Source: SG8-39 sp041558415 (GTDB taxonomy: Bacteria; Pseudomonadota; Gammaproteobacteria; Burkholderiales; SG8-39). Taken from it: a stretch of 64,000 nucleotides of DNA. The notes beneath the pieces are model-generated. The model searched no databases. It worked only from the letters and a program-made list of their open reading frames with translations, and was not told the DNA's origin. Location: assembly GCA_041558415.1 (NCBI GenBank), contig JBFFEY010000009.1, forward strand, positions 16,048-80,047, given 5' to 3'. Positions 1 through 7,877 of the stretch are shown here, one piece after another (position 1 is the first letter of the stretch; every line of letters begins with the position of its first letter). The position numbers and the translations under genes are program-made.

Positions 1-35
1 TCGCGCACCGGCATCGTGAAATCGTGGTGCGCCAT
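1..35 (-). CDS. Start of probable class I fumarate hydratase beta subunit (cut by window edge)
   Basis: Only the first 11 codons and part of the twelfth lie in the window, read leftwards from ATG at 33-35; they give MAHHDFTMPVR. Short N-termini of this kind (polar, then a Thr/Pro segment) are typical of the beta subunit of two-subunit class I fumarases or L-tartrate dehydratases. The gene follows the fumarase alpha gene at 621-1496 and the chalcone-isomerase-like gene, with an 11-base gap to the latter. Identity rests mainly on context and on this very short peptide, so it is tentative. Confidence 0.4.
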   Translation of the reverse strand, partial: MAHHDFTMPVR

Positions 36-46
36 CGCTGCGTGCC

Positions 47-619
47 TCAGGAACCTGCGCCGAGCAGCGCGGCCTTGAGGTCGTCCTGCACCGGGTTCAG
101 GCCCAGCCAGACGCGCAGCAGCGCGCGGTAGAAGTCCTCGCCGACGATCGGCTGCCCGGACGGCTTTCCATCGATCCGCAGCCGCAGGCCTTCGCCGTGC
201 GCCCAGTCGATGTCGATCGCCATGCCTTCCTTGGCTTCCTGTACGTCGGCCATGATCCTCGTCAGCTGCGAAATGCGCGGCCCCAAGCGCACCATCTCCG
301 CGTCGCTGTGGTTCTTGCGCAGACCGTCGATCAGCGCCTGCGTAAACGCCTCGGCGCTGACATCGCGCAGCATGCGGATCGCCACACGCTTCGGTCCTGG
401 CAGCAGCAGGATCTCTTCGGCCTTGCGTTTGGATTCCGGCAGATACAGGCCGATCGCGTAGAGGTCGAGGAACAGAAGCTTGCGCAGTCCGGCGCCGTTC
501 AGCACGAGCGTTGAATCGCCGGGTCCGTCGATTTTCTCGGCGAACTTGACGCCTTCGACTTCGGCCGCCTGCGCCAGGCTGATGATCGCAGACAGCAACA
601 CTGCAGCCAGAACTCTCAT
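47..619 (-). CDS. Chalcone-isomerase-like exported protein
   Basis: The 190-residue protein begins with a clear signal peptide (MRVLAAVLLSAIISLAQA, cleavage expected after residue 18). The mature part has the small fold seen in bacterial chalcone-isomerase-like proteins, with the typical segments LNGAGLRKLLFLDLYAIGLY and a C-terminal FYRALLRVWLG motif. Bacterial members are not shown to isomerise chalcones; fatty-acid or small hydrophobic ligand binding is usually proposed, so no reaction is assigned. The ATG at 619 is chosen because it begins the signal peptide; a few codons of upstream extension would overlap the fumarase gene. It starts one base after the fumarase alpha stop and so interrupts a presumed alpha-beta gene pair. 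Confidence 0.75.
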   Translation of the reverse strand: MRVLAAVLLSAIISLAQAAEVEGVKFAEKIDGPGDSTLVLNGAGLRKLLFLDLYAIGLYLPESKRKAEEILLLPGPKRVAIRMLRDVSAEAFTQALIDGLRKNHSDAEMVRLGPRISQLTRIMADVQEAKEGMAIDIDWAHGEGLRLRIDGKPSGQPIVGEDFYRALLRVWLGLNPVQDDLKAALLGAGS

Positions 620-620
620 C

Positions 621-1496
621 TCAGTACCCGTACTCAATGCCCTGCGGACCGATGGTCGCCCGTGCGCGGCGCGCCGAGTGACATTGCATGTTGACCGCCA
701 CCGGATTCATCGTGATGTGCGTCGCCGCCGTTTCGACGTGCACCGCGAACGCGGTCGCATCGCCGCCCAGTCCCTGCGGGCCGACACCCAGCTGGTTCAC
801 GGCCGGCGCGAGCGCCTGCTCGAGCGCCGCGCCTTCCGGGTCGCCGCAGCGCGTGCCGAGTGGCCGCGTCGCCGCGACCTTGGCGAGATGCACGCAGAGA
901 TCCGCGGTGCCGCCCACGCCGACGCCGACGATCGTCGGCGGACAGGTCTTGCCACCGGCAGCGAGTACGCAGTCGATGACGAAGGTCTTGATCGCGTCGA
1001 CACCCTCGGCGGGAATCGCCATGCGCAACCAGGAATTGTTCTCCGAGCCGGAGCCCTTCGGCACCATCTCGATCGACAGGCGCTCGGCGTCCTCCGAGAA
1101 ATCGAAGTGGATGACGGGCACGCTGCGGCCGCAGGAGCTGTGCTCGTTCTTGCGCGTCACCGGGTGCACCACGGAAGAGCGCAGCGGATGCTCGCGCGTC
1201 GCCCGCGCACAGCCCTCGCGGATGGCCGCCTTGAGGCCGGCACCGTCCACTTCGACGCCGCGTCCGATGACCACGTTGTAGATGGGGATGCCGGTGTCCT
1301 GGCACAGCAGGTTGTCGGTCTCCTCGGCAACCTTGATGTTGGCGATCATGGTGCCGAGGATGCGCTTTGCGGTGGGGTCGCTTTCCGCGGCGTCTAGCCC
1401 GGCGAAGCCCTGCTTGATGTCCGGCGGCAGCAGCTTGACCGCGCGGATGTAGAGCTGCTTGGCAGCTTCCTCGACTTGCTTGAGATCGACCTTCAT
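621..1496 (-). CDS. Class I fumarate hydratase (or L-tartrate dehydratase) alpha subunit
   Basis: The 291-residue protein matches the N-terminal half of iron-sulfur class I fumarases in length and motifs: LCQDTGIPIYN (Cys65), the RKNEHSSCGRS segment, MVPKGSGSENNS and GGKTCPPTIVGVGVGG (Cys185). Some of these cysteines would bind the [4Fe-4S] cluster that activates substrate. In two-subunit enzymes this chain pairs with a beta subunit, whose probable start is at 35. The reaction would be reversible hydration of fumarate to malate; tartrate dehydratases are very close relatives and cannot be excluded. The start is ATG 1496. The gene lies downstream of iron-sulfur and membrane subunits of a succinate/fumarate oxidoreductase, so linked C4-dicarboxylate metabolism is likely. 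Confidence 0.85.
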   Translation of the reverse strand: MKVDLKQVEEAAKQLYIRAVKLLPPDIKQGFAGLDAAESDPTAKRILGTMIANIKVAEETDNLLCQDTGIPIYNVVIGRGVEVDGAGLKAAIREGCARATREHPLRSSVVHPVTRKNEHSSCGRSVPVIHFDFSEDAERLSIEMVPKGSGSENNSWLRMAIPAEGVDAIKTFVIDCVLAAGGKTCPPTIVGVGVGGTADLCVHLAKVAATRPLGTRCGDPEGAALEQALAPAVNQLGVGPQGLGGDATAFAVHVETAATHITMNPVAVNMQCHSARRARATIGPQGIEYGY

Positions 1497-1524
1497 GCGC
1501 TCGATTGTAGTCTGGCGGGGCGCG

Positions 1525-1872
1525 CTACAGGGCGAGGGCGAAGGCGAGGCCCATGGCAAGCGCGAGCGCGGCCGCGGCGGCGGCGAGGCTCTTCTGCCAG
1601 TCGCGCCAGGGCAGGAACTCGAGCGCGAGCAGCCGCAAACCGCCCGCCAGGTGCGCCGCCAGCAGCAAGACGATGCCCCACTCGGCGAACTTGACCGCCG
1701 GCAGCGCCGTCCAGGCGAGGAAACGATCGAACTGCGCCGCACCCTGCAGCGACTGGCTGAGCGCCCAGAAATGCACCGGCAGGAACAGCGCCAGCAGGAT
1801 GCCGGAGACGCGGTGCACGAGGAACGCGCCGTAGGCCGGGTGCTTGCGCGCCCGAGAATCGTTACGCCGCAC
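1525..1872 (-). CDS. Succinate dehydrogenase/fumarate reductase membrane anchor (SdhC-like)
   Basis: This is a small hydrophobic protein of 115 residues with three predicted membrane helices. It contains KHPAYGAFLVHRVSGILLAL and LPVHFWAL, a pattern like the cytochrome b556 subunit of succinate dehydrogenase, where histidines in the first helices ligate haem b. It would anchor the iron-sulfur subunit and carry electrons to or from quinone. There is no ATG near the N-terminus; GTG at 1872 places the start 11 bases inside the preceding anchor gene and gives a natural N-terminus (VRRNDSRARKHPAYG). Family assignment is good; which of the two anchors is C and which D is less certain. Confidence 0.72.
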   Translation of the reverse strand: MRRNDSRARKHPAYGAFLVHRVSGILLALFLPVHFWALSQSLQGAAQFDRFLAWTALPAVKFAEWGIVLLLAAHLAGGLRLLALEFLPWRDWQKSLAAAAAALALAMGLAFALAL

Positions 1873-2209
1873 CGCCGAACACTCCCGCAACTGCGCGCAG
1901 GCCGAGCACGGCCAGCGCGATCGCGAACAGAACCAGAACCACGTCGCGCGAGGCGCCGCGCCAGCCGAGCCACTCGCCGAGCGTGGCGCGCAGCCCGATC
2001 GGCGCGTGCACCGCAGCGGCGACGACGAAGGTGGCGTAGAACACCAGGCCCGGAACGTTGCCGCGCGTGCGGCCAAGGATCTCCGCCGCCGACAGACCGC
2101 CCTGCACCGCAGCGATGATCGTCACCAGGTGCACCAGCACGCAGAACGCGAGCACGGCGGCGCTGGCGCGCTGCGCCAGCCAGAGAATCGTTTCGCCGCG
2201 CGCCTTCAC
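1862..2209 (-). CDS. Second membrane anchor subunit of succinate/fumarate oxidoreductase
   Basis: The 115-residue protein has three hydrophobic segments: VLAFCVLVHLVTIIAAV near residues 15-35, GLVFYATFVVAAAVHAPIGL, and a C-terminal VVLVLFAIALAVLGLRAVAG. Histidines in the first two helices could bind haem or line a quinone site. It pairs with the anchor encoded immediately downstream. The GTG at 2209 overlaps the stop of the iron-sulfur gene as GTGA, which implies translational coupling and fixes the start. No FAD-binding A subunit is encoded with these three genes, which is unusual for this family. Confidence 0.68.
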   Translation of the reverse strand: MKARGETILWLAQRASAAVLAFCVLVHLVTIIAAVQGGLSAAEILGRTRGNVPGLVFYATFVVAAAVHAPIGLRATLGEWLGWRGASRDVVLVLFAIALAVLGLRAVAGVFGGAA

Positions 2210-2919
2210 AGCGTGCCCTTCAGCAGCGCGCGCGCCAGCCTGCGCTTGAGGCCGGCAATGCCCGCCGTCGGCGAGATCTTCTGCGGGCAGCGCTCGCTGC
2301 AACCCATCTGGCTGTGGCAGGCGTGGCAGCCCGCGTCGCCGCCGACCGCACGCAGCCGCTCCGACTGCGCCGTGTCGCGTGCGTCACAGGCGAGCGTCCA
2401 GGCACGGTTCAGCGCCGCGGGGCCCAGATAGTCCGGGTTCCAGGCCACCAGGTCGCAGGAGGCGTAGCACACGCCGCAGCCGATACATTCGATGCCCGCG
2501 TCGGCCTGCCGCCGTACGGCGTCCTCGGGCGAGATGCGCGCGAAGTCCTCGTGGCGCGTCCGGCTGCCGCTGAACTGGCCGCGCGCGCGCGCCCACTTGT
2601 CGAAGAACGGCGCCATGTCGGTGACCAGGTCGCGAATCACCGGCAGGTGGCCGAGCGGCGCGACCTCAAGCGCACCGTCGTCGGCCACCGCGTCGACATG
2701 CGTGCGGCAGGTCCAGCGTGCCACGCCGTTCACCGTCATCGCGCAGGAGCCGCACATGCCGACGCGGCAGGCGAAGCGGTAGGCGAGCGACGCGTCGATA
2801 TGGCGCTGGATGTGGGTGATGACGTCGAGCACCGTCTGGCTCGCGTGGCGCGGCACCTCGAAGCTCTGGAAGGCGCCTTGCTCGGCGCCGCGCCAGACAC
2901 TCACGCGCAGGGTCTGCAT
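2206..2919 (-). CDS. Succinate dehydrogenase/fumarate reductase iron-sulfur subunit
   Basis: The 237-residue protein has the two-domain architecture of SdhB/FrdB. The N-terminal plant-ferredoxin domain carries FACRVGMCGSCAMTVNG and a fourth cysteine in RWTC for a [2Fe-2S] cluster. The C-terminal domain carries CIGCGVCYASC, CHACHSQMGCSERCP and neighbouring cysteines for [4Fe-4S] and [3Fe-4S] clusters. It would pass electrons between a flavoprotein and the quinone site formed by the two anchors encoded next. Such a protein cannot oxidise succinate alone and no SdhA/FrdA gene is in the window, so the partner is either elsewhere or a different dehydrogenase. Start ATG 2919 is 14 bases after the ThDP-enzyme stop. 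Confidence 0.85.
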   Translation of the reverse strand: MQTLRVSVWRGAEQGAFQSFEVPRHASQTVLDVITHIQRHIDASLAYRFACRVGMCGSCAMTVNGVARWTCRTHVDAVADDGALEVAPLGHLPVIRDLVTDMAPFFDKWARARGQFSGSRTRHEDFARISPEDAVRRQADAGIECIGCGVCYASCDLVAWNPDYLGPAALNRAWTLACDARDTAQSERLRAVGGDAGCHACHSQMGCSERCPQKISPTAGIAGLKRRLARALLKGTL

Positions 2920-2933
2920 GTCTCGCCGTCTCC

Positions 2934-4607
2934 TCAATGCGCACCACCCGGCGGCGTGCCGGTGCGCGACAGCCTCGGCGCCGCGAGCGGCGCAATTTCG
3001 ACGTTTACGCAGGCTGGCTTGCCTGCGGCCAGCGCACGCTCGAGCGCCGCGCCGACCTCCGCCGCGCGGGTGACATGCTCGCCATGCCCGCCGAGCGCCG
3101 CCACCGCCAGATCGTAACGCGTCGGCTGCATCTCGCAGCCGACGGCGCGCGCCGGGCCGTAGCTGCGCAGCTGGATGAGATGTTCCGCGTTCCAGCGCGC
3201 GTCGTTGCCGAGGACGGCGACGAACGGCGCGCCGCAGCGCACCGCGGTTTCGAATTCGGCGAGATAGAAGCCGGCCGAGCCGTCGCCGAGGGTGGCGATC
3301 ACGGGCGCACCGGGATGCGCCAGGCTGGCGGCAATGGCGTACGGAATCGAGCCGCCGATGCCGCCGGCCGGGCCGTTGGTGATGCGCGTGGCGGCGCTGG
3401 CGCAGGCCTGCGCCCACTGCCCGAATTCGCCGCCATCGCAGACCAGCACCGCGTCCGGCCGCGCGGCGAGCGCCTGCTGCACGGCGCGTGCGACCGCCAG
3501 CGGATGCACGGCGCCCTCCGCCGACGGCGCCTGCGCCCACTCGGCCGGTCGCGCAGCCAGCGCCGCGTCGACCTGCTGCTTCCACCCCGCCTGCGCGGCG
3601 ACGGGCGAAAAGCCGCGCCGCGCAGCCGAGATCAATGCCTCGGCCGCGGAGAATGCATCGGCTTGCACCGCGTTCAGCAGGCGCGCGGCGTCGCCGATGG
3701 CGACCGCACTGCGGCGCAGCGCCTCGGCCTCGGGATCGACGTGAATGAAGCGGCAGTGCGCGCTGAACGCAGGCGGCTGGCCGAAACGCAGCGTGAAATC
3801 GAGCTTGCGCCCCAGCAACAGCACGAGGTCCGCCTCGGCCAGAAGATCGGGCAGCGCACCGAGCGAAGGATCGGCGATGCCACGCGGGCTTTCGCTGTGC
3901 ACGACGGGAATCCCGGTCGCGGCGCAGAGCGCTTCGCGCAGCCGCTGGCCGCGTCCCGCCGCCATCGCCGGCGCGGCGACGATGAGCGGACGCGCCGCGC
4001 GCGCCAGCGCATCGAGAATCGCGCGCGCGGCTTCGTCGGCAAGCGGTTGCCCAAGCGCGTCGAACGCTGTCGCATGGGGCGGGGCGACCGCGGCGGCATC
4101 GAGCGTCGCCTCGAGCAGGTCGTACGGCAGGCTGACGTGCACCGGTCCAGGCCGCCCGGATTTGGCGATGCGGAAGGCGCGTGCGACGTCCTCGCCCAGC
4201 GTCGCGGCCTGTTCGGCCGTCCACGCCGCCTTGCACAGCGGTGCCGCCACCTCGGCCTGGCGCAGCTCCTGGAACGCATCACGGCCCAGCTGGCCGAGCG
4301 GCGCATGGCCGGAGAGCAGCACCAGCGGTGCTTCGGCGCCAAGCGCGTTGTACAGCGCACCGACGCCGTTGGCATGGCCGGGTCCGGCAGTGAGCAGCGC
4401 CACGCCCGGTTCGCCCGTCAAGCGTCCCCAGGCGTCGGCCATGTGCACCGCGGCGCCCTCGTGACGCGTGTGCACAATGCCGAGCCGCGCGTCGACGGCG
4501 GCGTCGTACAGCACCATCACCTGGTTGCCCGAGAGCGAGAACAGCCGCTCGGCGCCGCCGCGCGCCAGGGCGCGCGCGACGAGATCCGCGCCGCGCAGCG
4601 TCGCCAT
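2934..4607 (-). CDS. Thiamine-diphosphate-dependent enzyme, acetolactate-synthase-like
   Basis: The 557-residue protein has the three-domain layout of the pyruvate-oxidase/acetolactate-synthase family. The N-terminal domain has the cofactor-activating glutamate in HTRHEGAAVHMADAWGR (Glu50). The C-terminal domain has the ThDP/Mg motif starting TLGDGSAGFYLAEFE and ending in GND near residues 440-470. Candidate reactions include acetolactate synthesis and decarboxylation of a 2-oxoacid. A sulfopyruvate or oxalyl-CoA role is possible given the SuyAB-like neighbours, but nothing in the sequence proves a substrate. No regulatory small subunit (IlvH/IlvN) is adjacent, so biosynthetic acetolactate synthase is less likely. 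It lies between the lyase large subunit and the iron-sulfur subunit, all on one strand. Confidence 0.75.
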   Translation of the reverse strand: MATLRGADLVARALARGGAERLFSLSGNQVMVLYDAAVDARLGIVHTRHEGAAVHMADAWGRLTGEPGVALLTAGPGHANGVGALYNALGAEAPLVLLSGHAPLGQLGRDAFQELRQAEVAAPLCKAAWTAEQAATLGEDVARAFRIAKSGRPGPVHVSLPYDLLEATLDAAAVAPPHATAFDALGQPLADEAARAILDALARAARPLIVAAPAMAAGRGQRLREALCAATGIPVVHSESPRGIADPSLGALPDLLAEADLVLLLGRKLDFTLRFGQPPAFSAHCRFIHVDPEAEALRRSAVAIGDAARLLNAVQADAFSAAEALISAARRGFSPVAAQAGWKQQVDAALAARPAEWAQAPSAEGAVHPLAVARAVQQALAARPDAVLVCDGGEFGQWAQACASAATRITNGPAGGIGGSIPYAIAASLAHPGAPVIATLGDGSAGFYLAEFETAVRCGAPFVAVLGNDARWNAEHLIQLRSYGPARAVGCEMQPTRYDLAVAALGGHGEHVTRAAEVGAALERALAAGKPACVNVEIAPLAAPRLSRTGTPPGGAH

Positions 4608-4625
4608 GTCTCCGCGCCGCTCGGC

Positions 4626-5801
4626 TTACGCCGACTCGTACAGCCGCGTCAGCACGAACTCGCGGTGGCCGAGCGCCTCGGCCGCGGTGAGCCGGCCGTT
4701 GGCCGTGCGCAGCATGCACGCGAGCAGCGCATCACCGGCCTGGTCGGGCGAGAGCTCCTTTCTCAGCAGCCCCGAGACGTCGACGTCGATGTGCTCGCCC
4801 ATGGTGCGCACCGTGCGCGGGTTGGCGCACAGCTTGATCACCGGCAGGATCGGGTTGCCGATCACGTTGCCCTGCCCGGTCGGAAAGAAGTGCACCGCAA
4901 AGCCCGCCGCCGCGCACAGCGTCACCATCTCGGCGGCCGCCGAAGAGGAATCCATGAACCACAGCCCCGGCCCGGTGGGCTCCTCGGCCTTGTCGAGCAC
5001 GCCGTCGACCGCGCACTTGCGCCCGATCTTCTGGATGTTGCCGAGCGCCTTTTCCTCGATGGTGGTGAGCCCGCCGGCGATGTTGCCCTTGGTCGGCTGC
5101 GATTCCGACAGATCGCTCGTCTTGTGCCGGTCGATCACCGCCTGGTAGCGGTCGAACATGAACTGGAACTTCTTGCGCACCGCGTCGTTCTTGCAGCGCG
5201 CCGCCACCAGGTGCTCGCCGCCGGTGAGCTCGGTGGTCTCGCCGAAACACAGCGTCACGCCCTCGCCGTAGAGCTTGTCGAAGGCGTTGCCCACCGTCGG
5301 GTTGGCGCCGCAGCCCGAGGTGGTGTCCGATTCGCCGCACTTGGTCGAGACCCACAGCTCCTTCAACGGGCGCTCTTCGCGGCGCAGCTCGCCCGCGGCC
5401 TGCACGAATGCCTTCGCCGCGCGCGAGGCGCGCTGGATCGTGTCCAGATCACCGTGCAGCTCGATGCCGAAGCCCGCCACCGGCTTGCCCGTCTTGGCGA
5501 TGCCCTCGACCACCTTCTGCGTCCAGCCCTCCTCGATGCCGATCACCACCACCGCCGCCACGTTCGGGTTGCAGCCCGTGCCGATCAGCGTGCGAAAGTG
5601 CAGATCGAGATCGGCACCGAACTGCAGCCGGCCGTAGGGATGCGGCAGCGCCAGCGTGCCCTTGATGTTGTTCGCCACCGCCTCGGCGGCCGCGTTCGAG
5701 ATGTCGTCGACCGGCAGGATGATGACGTGGTTGCGCACGCCCACCCGGCCGTTCTCGCGCCGGTAGCCCCAGAAACTGGCCTTCGAAAGATCCATTGCCA
5801 T
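4626..5801 (-). CDS. suyB: UxaA-family lyase large subunit, resembles (2R)-sulfolactate sulfo-lyase beta
   Basis: The 391-residue protein belongs to the large-domain family of altronate and galactarate dehydratases, here encoded separately from its SAF domain. Conserved stretches include RRENGRVGVRNHVIILPVDD, HPYGRLQFGADLD, STKCGESDTTSGCGANPTVG and FPTGQGNVIGNPILPVIK, the last two containing likely metal and substrate residues. The split (about 42 kDa plus about 10 kDa) and these motifs agree best, from memory, with SuyB of sulfolactate sulfo-lyase, which cleaves (2R)-sulfolactate to pyruvate and sulfite. A sugar-acid dehydratase is the main alternative. If SuyAB is right, the sulfite would feed the same pool as the Dsr pathway. 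Confidence 0.6.
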   Translation of the reverse strand: MAMDLSKASFWGYRRENGRVGVRNHVIILPVDDISNAAAEAVANNIKGTLALPHPYGRLQFGADLDLHFRTLIGTGCNPNVAAVVVIGIEEGWTQKVVEGIAKTGKPVAGFGIELHGDLDTIQRASRAAKAFVQAAGELRREERPLKELWVSTKCGESDTTSGCGANPTVGNAFDKLYGEGVTLCFGETTELTGGEHLVAARCKNDAVRKKFQFMFDRYQAVIDRHKTSDLSESQPTKGNIAGGLTTIEEKALGNIQKIGRKCAVDGVLDKAEEPTGPGLWFMDSSSAAAEMVTLCAAAGFAVHFFPTGQGNVIGNPILPVIKLCANPRTVRTMGEHIDVDVSGLLRKELSPDQAGDALLACMLRTANGRLTAAEALGHREFVLTRLYESA

Positions 5802-5813
5802 GCCCCCCCCGGC

Positions 5814-6095
5814 CTACCAGCGCTTGGTCTTGACGTTGTGCACGTGCAGGTGCTCGCCCTGCTTGATCGGCGCCACCACCTTGCCAATGTCCACGCCGTA
5901 CTTGATCACCGTGTCGCCCGGCTCGTAGTCCCTGAGCGCCACCTTGTGGCCGATCGGCACGTCGCTCCTGGCCTGCACCTCGAGGTCCTTGTCGTCTTCC
6001 ATGATCCAGCCGACCAGCTTCTGGCCCGCCTTCACCCCCTCGACGACCACCACCCCCACGCCGTCGCCCTCCTCGTGCACCACAAAATGGATCAT
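5814..6095 (-). CDS. suyA: SAF-domain small subunit of UxaA-type lyase, SuyA-like
   Basis: The 93-residue protein is a single SAF (beta-clip) domain of the kind found at the N-terminus of altronate dehydratases: MIHFVVHEEGDGVGVVVVEG at the start, then PIGHKVALRDYEPGDTVIKYG and a C-terminal HLHVHN. In SuyAB-type enzymes this domain is a separate small subunit; it would complete the active site of the large subunit encoded 12 bases downstream. ATG 6095 was chosen because it begins the domain; the upstream in-frame extension is low-complexity. The pair is probably co-transcribed from the 246-base gap upstream. Confidence 0.65.
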   Translation of the reverse strand: MIHFVVHEEGDGVGVVVVEGVKAGQKLVGWIMEDDKDLEVQARSDVPIGHKVALRDYEPGDTVIKYGVDIGKVVAPIKQGEHLHVHNVKTKRW

Positions 6096-6341
6096 CGCTC
6101 GCCCCGGCCTGCTTCCCGCTGTTCGAAGGGGCGCTATTATCCACCGCGGCGAGCCCGCGCGCGGCATTCGCCGCGCACGGTTTCGCTGCGTCGACCGTTA
6201 AGGCCTGCATGCCGACGCCACGCGAGTTCCTGCTGGCACTGGCTGCCGCCTCGCCGCTCGGCCTGCGCGCGACGCGCGCGCGTTTCGTCGTCGAGGACGG
6301 CACGCCGGGGGCGCGAAAGGCCTGAGCCGCAGCGCCCGCCC
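6096..6341. other. Intergenic stretch, probable leader and promoter of the suyAB-like genes
   Basis: This 246-base gap separates the SAF gene from the TrpD-family gene on the same strand. It contains a plus-strand open frame of 38 codons at 6209-6325 (MPTPREFLLALAAASPLGLR...), whose start resembles a clipped signal peptide. I do not recognise it, and it could be a remnant of a degraded gene or chance. No clear hairpin terminator or promoter was found. Confidence 0.3.
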
Positions 6342-7451
6342 TCAGCCCTGCGCGCGCAGCCTGGCGAGCGCCGAGCCGTCGTCGATCGCCGTGCGCGCCA
6401 CCTCGGCCGCCTCGCGCAGCGAGCGGGATTTGCCGAGGTGCCACAACACGAGCGCCGCGCCGTACACCAGCGCGTCGCGCGTCGGCCCCCTCTCCCCGGC
6501 GAGCGCATCCAGTCCCGCCTGCGCGGCGACCTTCGCCACCGCATTCGCATCGATTTTCGCCTGCGCGCCTTCGCCCTCGCCGGCGAGCGCCGGCGGAATC
6601 TGCGGTGCCCGCAGCGTCTGCTCGATGCCGAGCTCCGCCGGCCGGAACTCCACCGCGAACGGCTCGCCGCGGCCGACGCTGCGGAACACCTTGCCCCCCT
6701 GCGCCAGCGCGGGCACGACGCCGCCTTCCACCCCGCGCACCAGCAGCGCCGTGTCGTAACCCGCTTCCCGCGCAAGCAGCGCATAGACGCGCGGATAGGG
6801 CTTGTGCACGTAGCCGGTCACCAGGTGCGTCTTCCTGCGCCCCACCAGCGGCTGCGCCAGCACCTCGACGGTCGTGATCACCGGCCGCTTGACGATCAGC
6901 GTGCGCAGATCGGTAAGCGCGTTCAGCTTCGGGCAGAACACCGACTGGTCGAGATACGCCCAGCCCGCGCGCGGATCGCCCAGTCGCGCCGCCGCCTCCT
7001 CCGGCGTGGCGTCGACCTTGAGGCCCGCGGCGTGCAGCACCTGACGGTGCGTCACGCCGTATTTCGGCCCCATGCGCTCGACGCCGTGCGAGAACGCCGG
7101 CACGCCGCAGGCGGCGAGCAGCGCCGGCGTGAACGGCGCAGCGGGCAGGTTGCGGTTCATGCCGTCGTAGGGATCGGCGAGGTCGACGACCTCGTCCACC
7201 GGGGCGGTGACGCGCCGCGTCGCCTCGCGCACCGCGTCGAGCACGCCGCAGTTCTCCTCGTCGGTCTCGCGCTTCATGCGCAGCGCGATGAGGAAGATGC
7301 CGGCCTGCACCGGATCCACCGCGCCGTCGAGCACCGCGCGCATGCCGGCGCAGGCCTCCTCGCGCGAGATGTCCTTGGAGAGTTCCGGCCCGGTGGCGAT
7401 GCGCCCGATGATCGAGCGCATCAGCGCCCGCGCCTGCACGGCCTCGCTCAC
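6342..7451 (-). CDS. Anthranilate phosphoribosyltransferase-family protein (TrpD2/YbiB-like)
   Basis: The 369-residue protein has the fold pattern of TrpD: an N-terminal helical domain (ISREEACAGMRAVLDGAVDPVQAGIFLIALRMK..) followed by an alpha/beta domain. The classic glycine-rich PRPP loop of true TrpD (GTGGD) is replaced by ADPYDGMNRNLP, so it probably does not make phosphoribosyl-anthranilate. The YbiB/TrpD2 subgroup binds nucleic acids and has no known transferase activity. Its start GTG 7451 overlaps the Rieske stop as GTGA, suggesting coupled translation. Context with a Rieske protein and organic-acid enzymes gives no firm function. Confidence 0.65.
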   Translation of the reverse strand: MSEAVQARALMRSIIGRIATGPELSKDISREEACAGMRAVLDGAVDPVQAGIFLIALRMKRETDEENCGVLDAVREATRRVTAPVDEVVDLADPYDGMNRNLPAAPFTPALLAACGVPAFSHGVERMGPKYGVTHRQVLHAAGLKVDATPEEAAARLGDPRAGWAYLDQSVFCPKLNALTDLRTLIVKRPVITTVEVLAQPLVGRRKTHLVTGYVHKPYPRVYALLAREAGYDTALLVRGVEGGVVPALAQGGKVFRSVGRGEPFAVEFRPAELGIEQTLRAPQIPPALAGEGEGAQAKIDANAVAKVAAQAGLDALAGERGPTRDALVYGAALVLWHLGKSRSLREAAEVARTAIDDGSALARLRAQG

Positions 7452-7777
7452 GCCTGCGTCCCCTCCGGGCAGGCGACGAGCAACCGCCCGCCCTCGACGC
7501 GCACGGCATAGCTGCGCAGGTTCTCCTCTGCCGGCTCCTCGAGCGCCGCGCCGGTGCGCAGGTCGAAGCGGCTGCCGTGCAGGGGGCAGCGCACCAGCGC
7601 GCCCTTCAGCACGCCGGAGGACAGCGAGGCGTCCTCGTGCGTGCAGCGGTCGTCGGTCGCGTAGTAGCGGCCCTCGACGTTGGCGATGAGCACGCGCCGT
7701 GCGCCGATCTCGACACAGCGCATGGTTCCGGCGCGCAGCGCATCCGCCGGCCCGGCATCGAAGAATTTTTCCGCCAT
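7448..7777 (-). CDS. Small Rieske [2Fe-2S] ferredoxin
   Basis: The 109-residue protein is a single Rieske domain. Cluster ligands are visible as CTHEDASLSSG (Cys and His) and CPLHGSRFD (Cys and His). Soluble proteins of this type serve as electron carriers for oxygenases, or as NirD-like subunits of reductases. No oxygenase or nitrite reductase large subunit is next to it, so its partner is unknown. Start ATG 7777 begins MAEKFFDAG; the ORF upstream of it is arginine-rich and unlikely to be translated. The downstream TrpD-family gene overlaps its stop by four bases. Confidence 0.8.
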   Translation of the reverse strand: MAEKFFDAGPADALRAGTMRCVEIGARRVLIANVEGRYYATDDRCTHEDASLSSGVLKGALVRCPLHGSRFDLRTGAALEEPAEENLRSYAVRVEGGRLLVACPEGTQA

Positions 7778-7877
7778 TCCCTGCTCGCTACGTGGCTGCG
7801 CCCGTCTGCGACGCCTCAAACCGCTTCGGCCGCTCGCAGGGGCGCAGGCCTATGATAGATTGAAACGCGGAAGGCGC

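Noticed and set aside
2934..4607. Assignment of the ThDP enzyme as biosynthetic acetolactate synthase IlvB
   Set aside because: No small subunit is adjacent and the neighbours are organic-acid enzymes; only the ThDP family can be supported.
2937..7511. A plus-strand open frame of about 1500 codons opposite the carbon-metabolism genes
   Set aside because: It is antisense to several well-supported genes, is extremely arginine-rich with no domain, and arises from the high GC of the coding strand.
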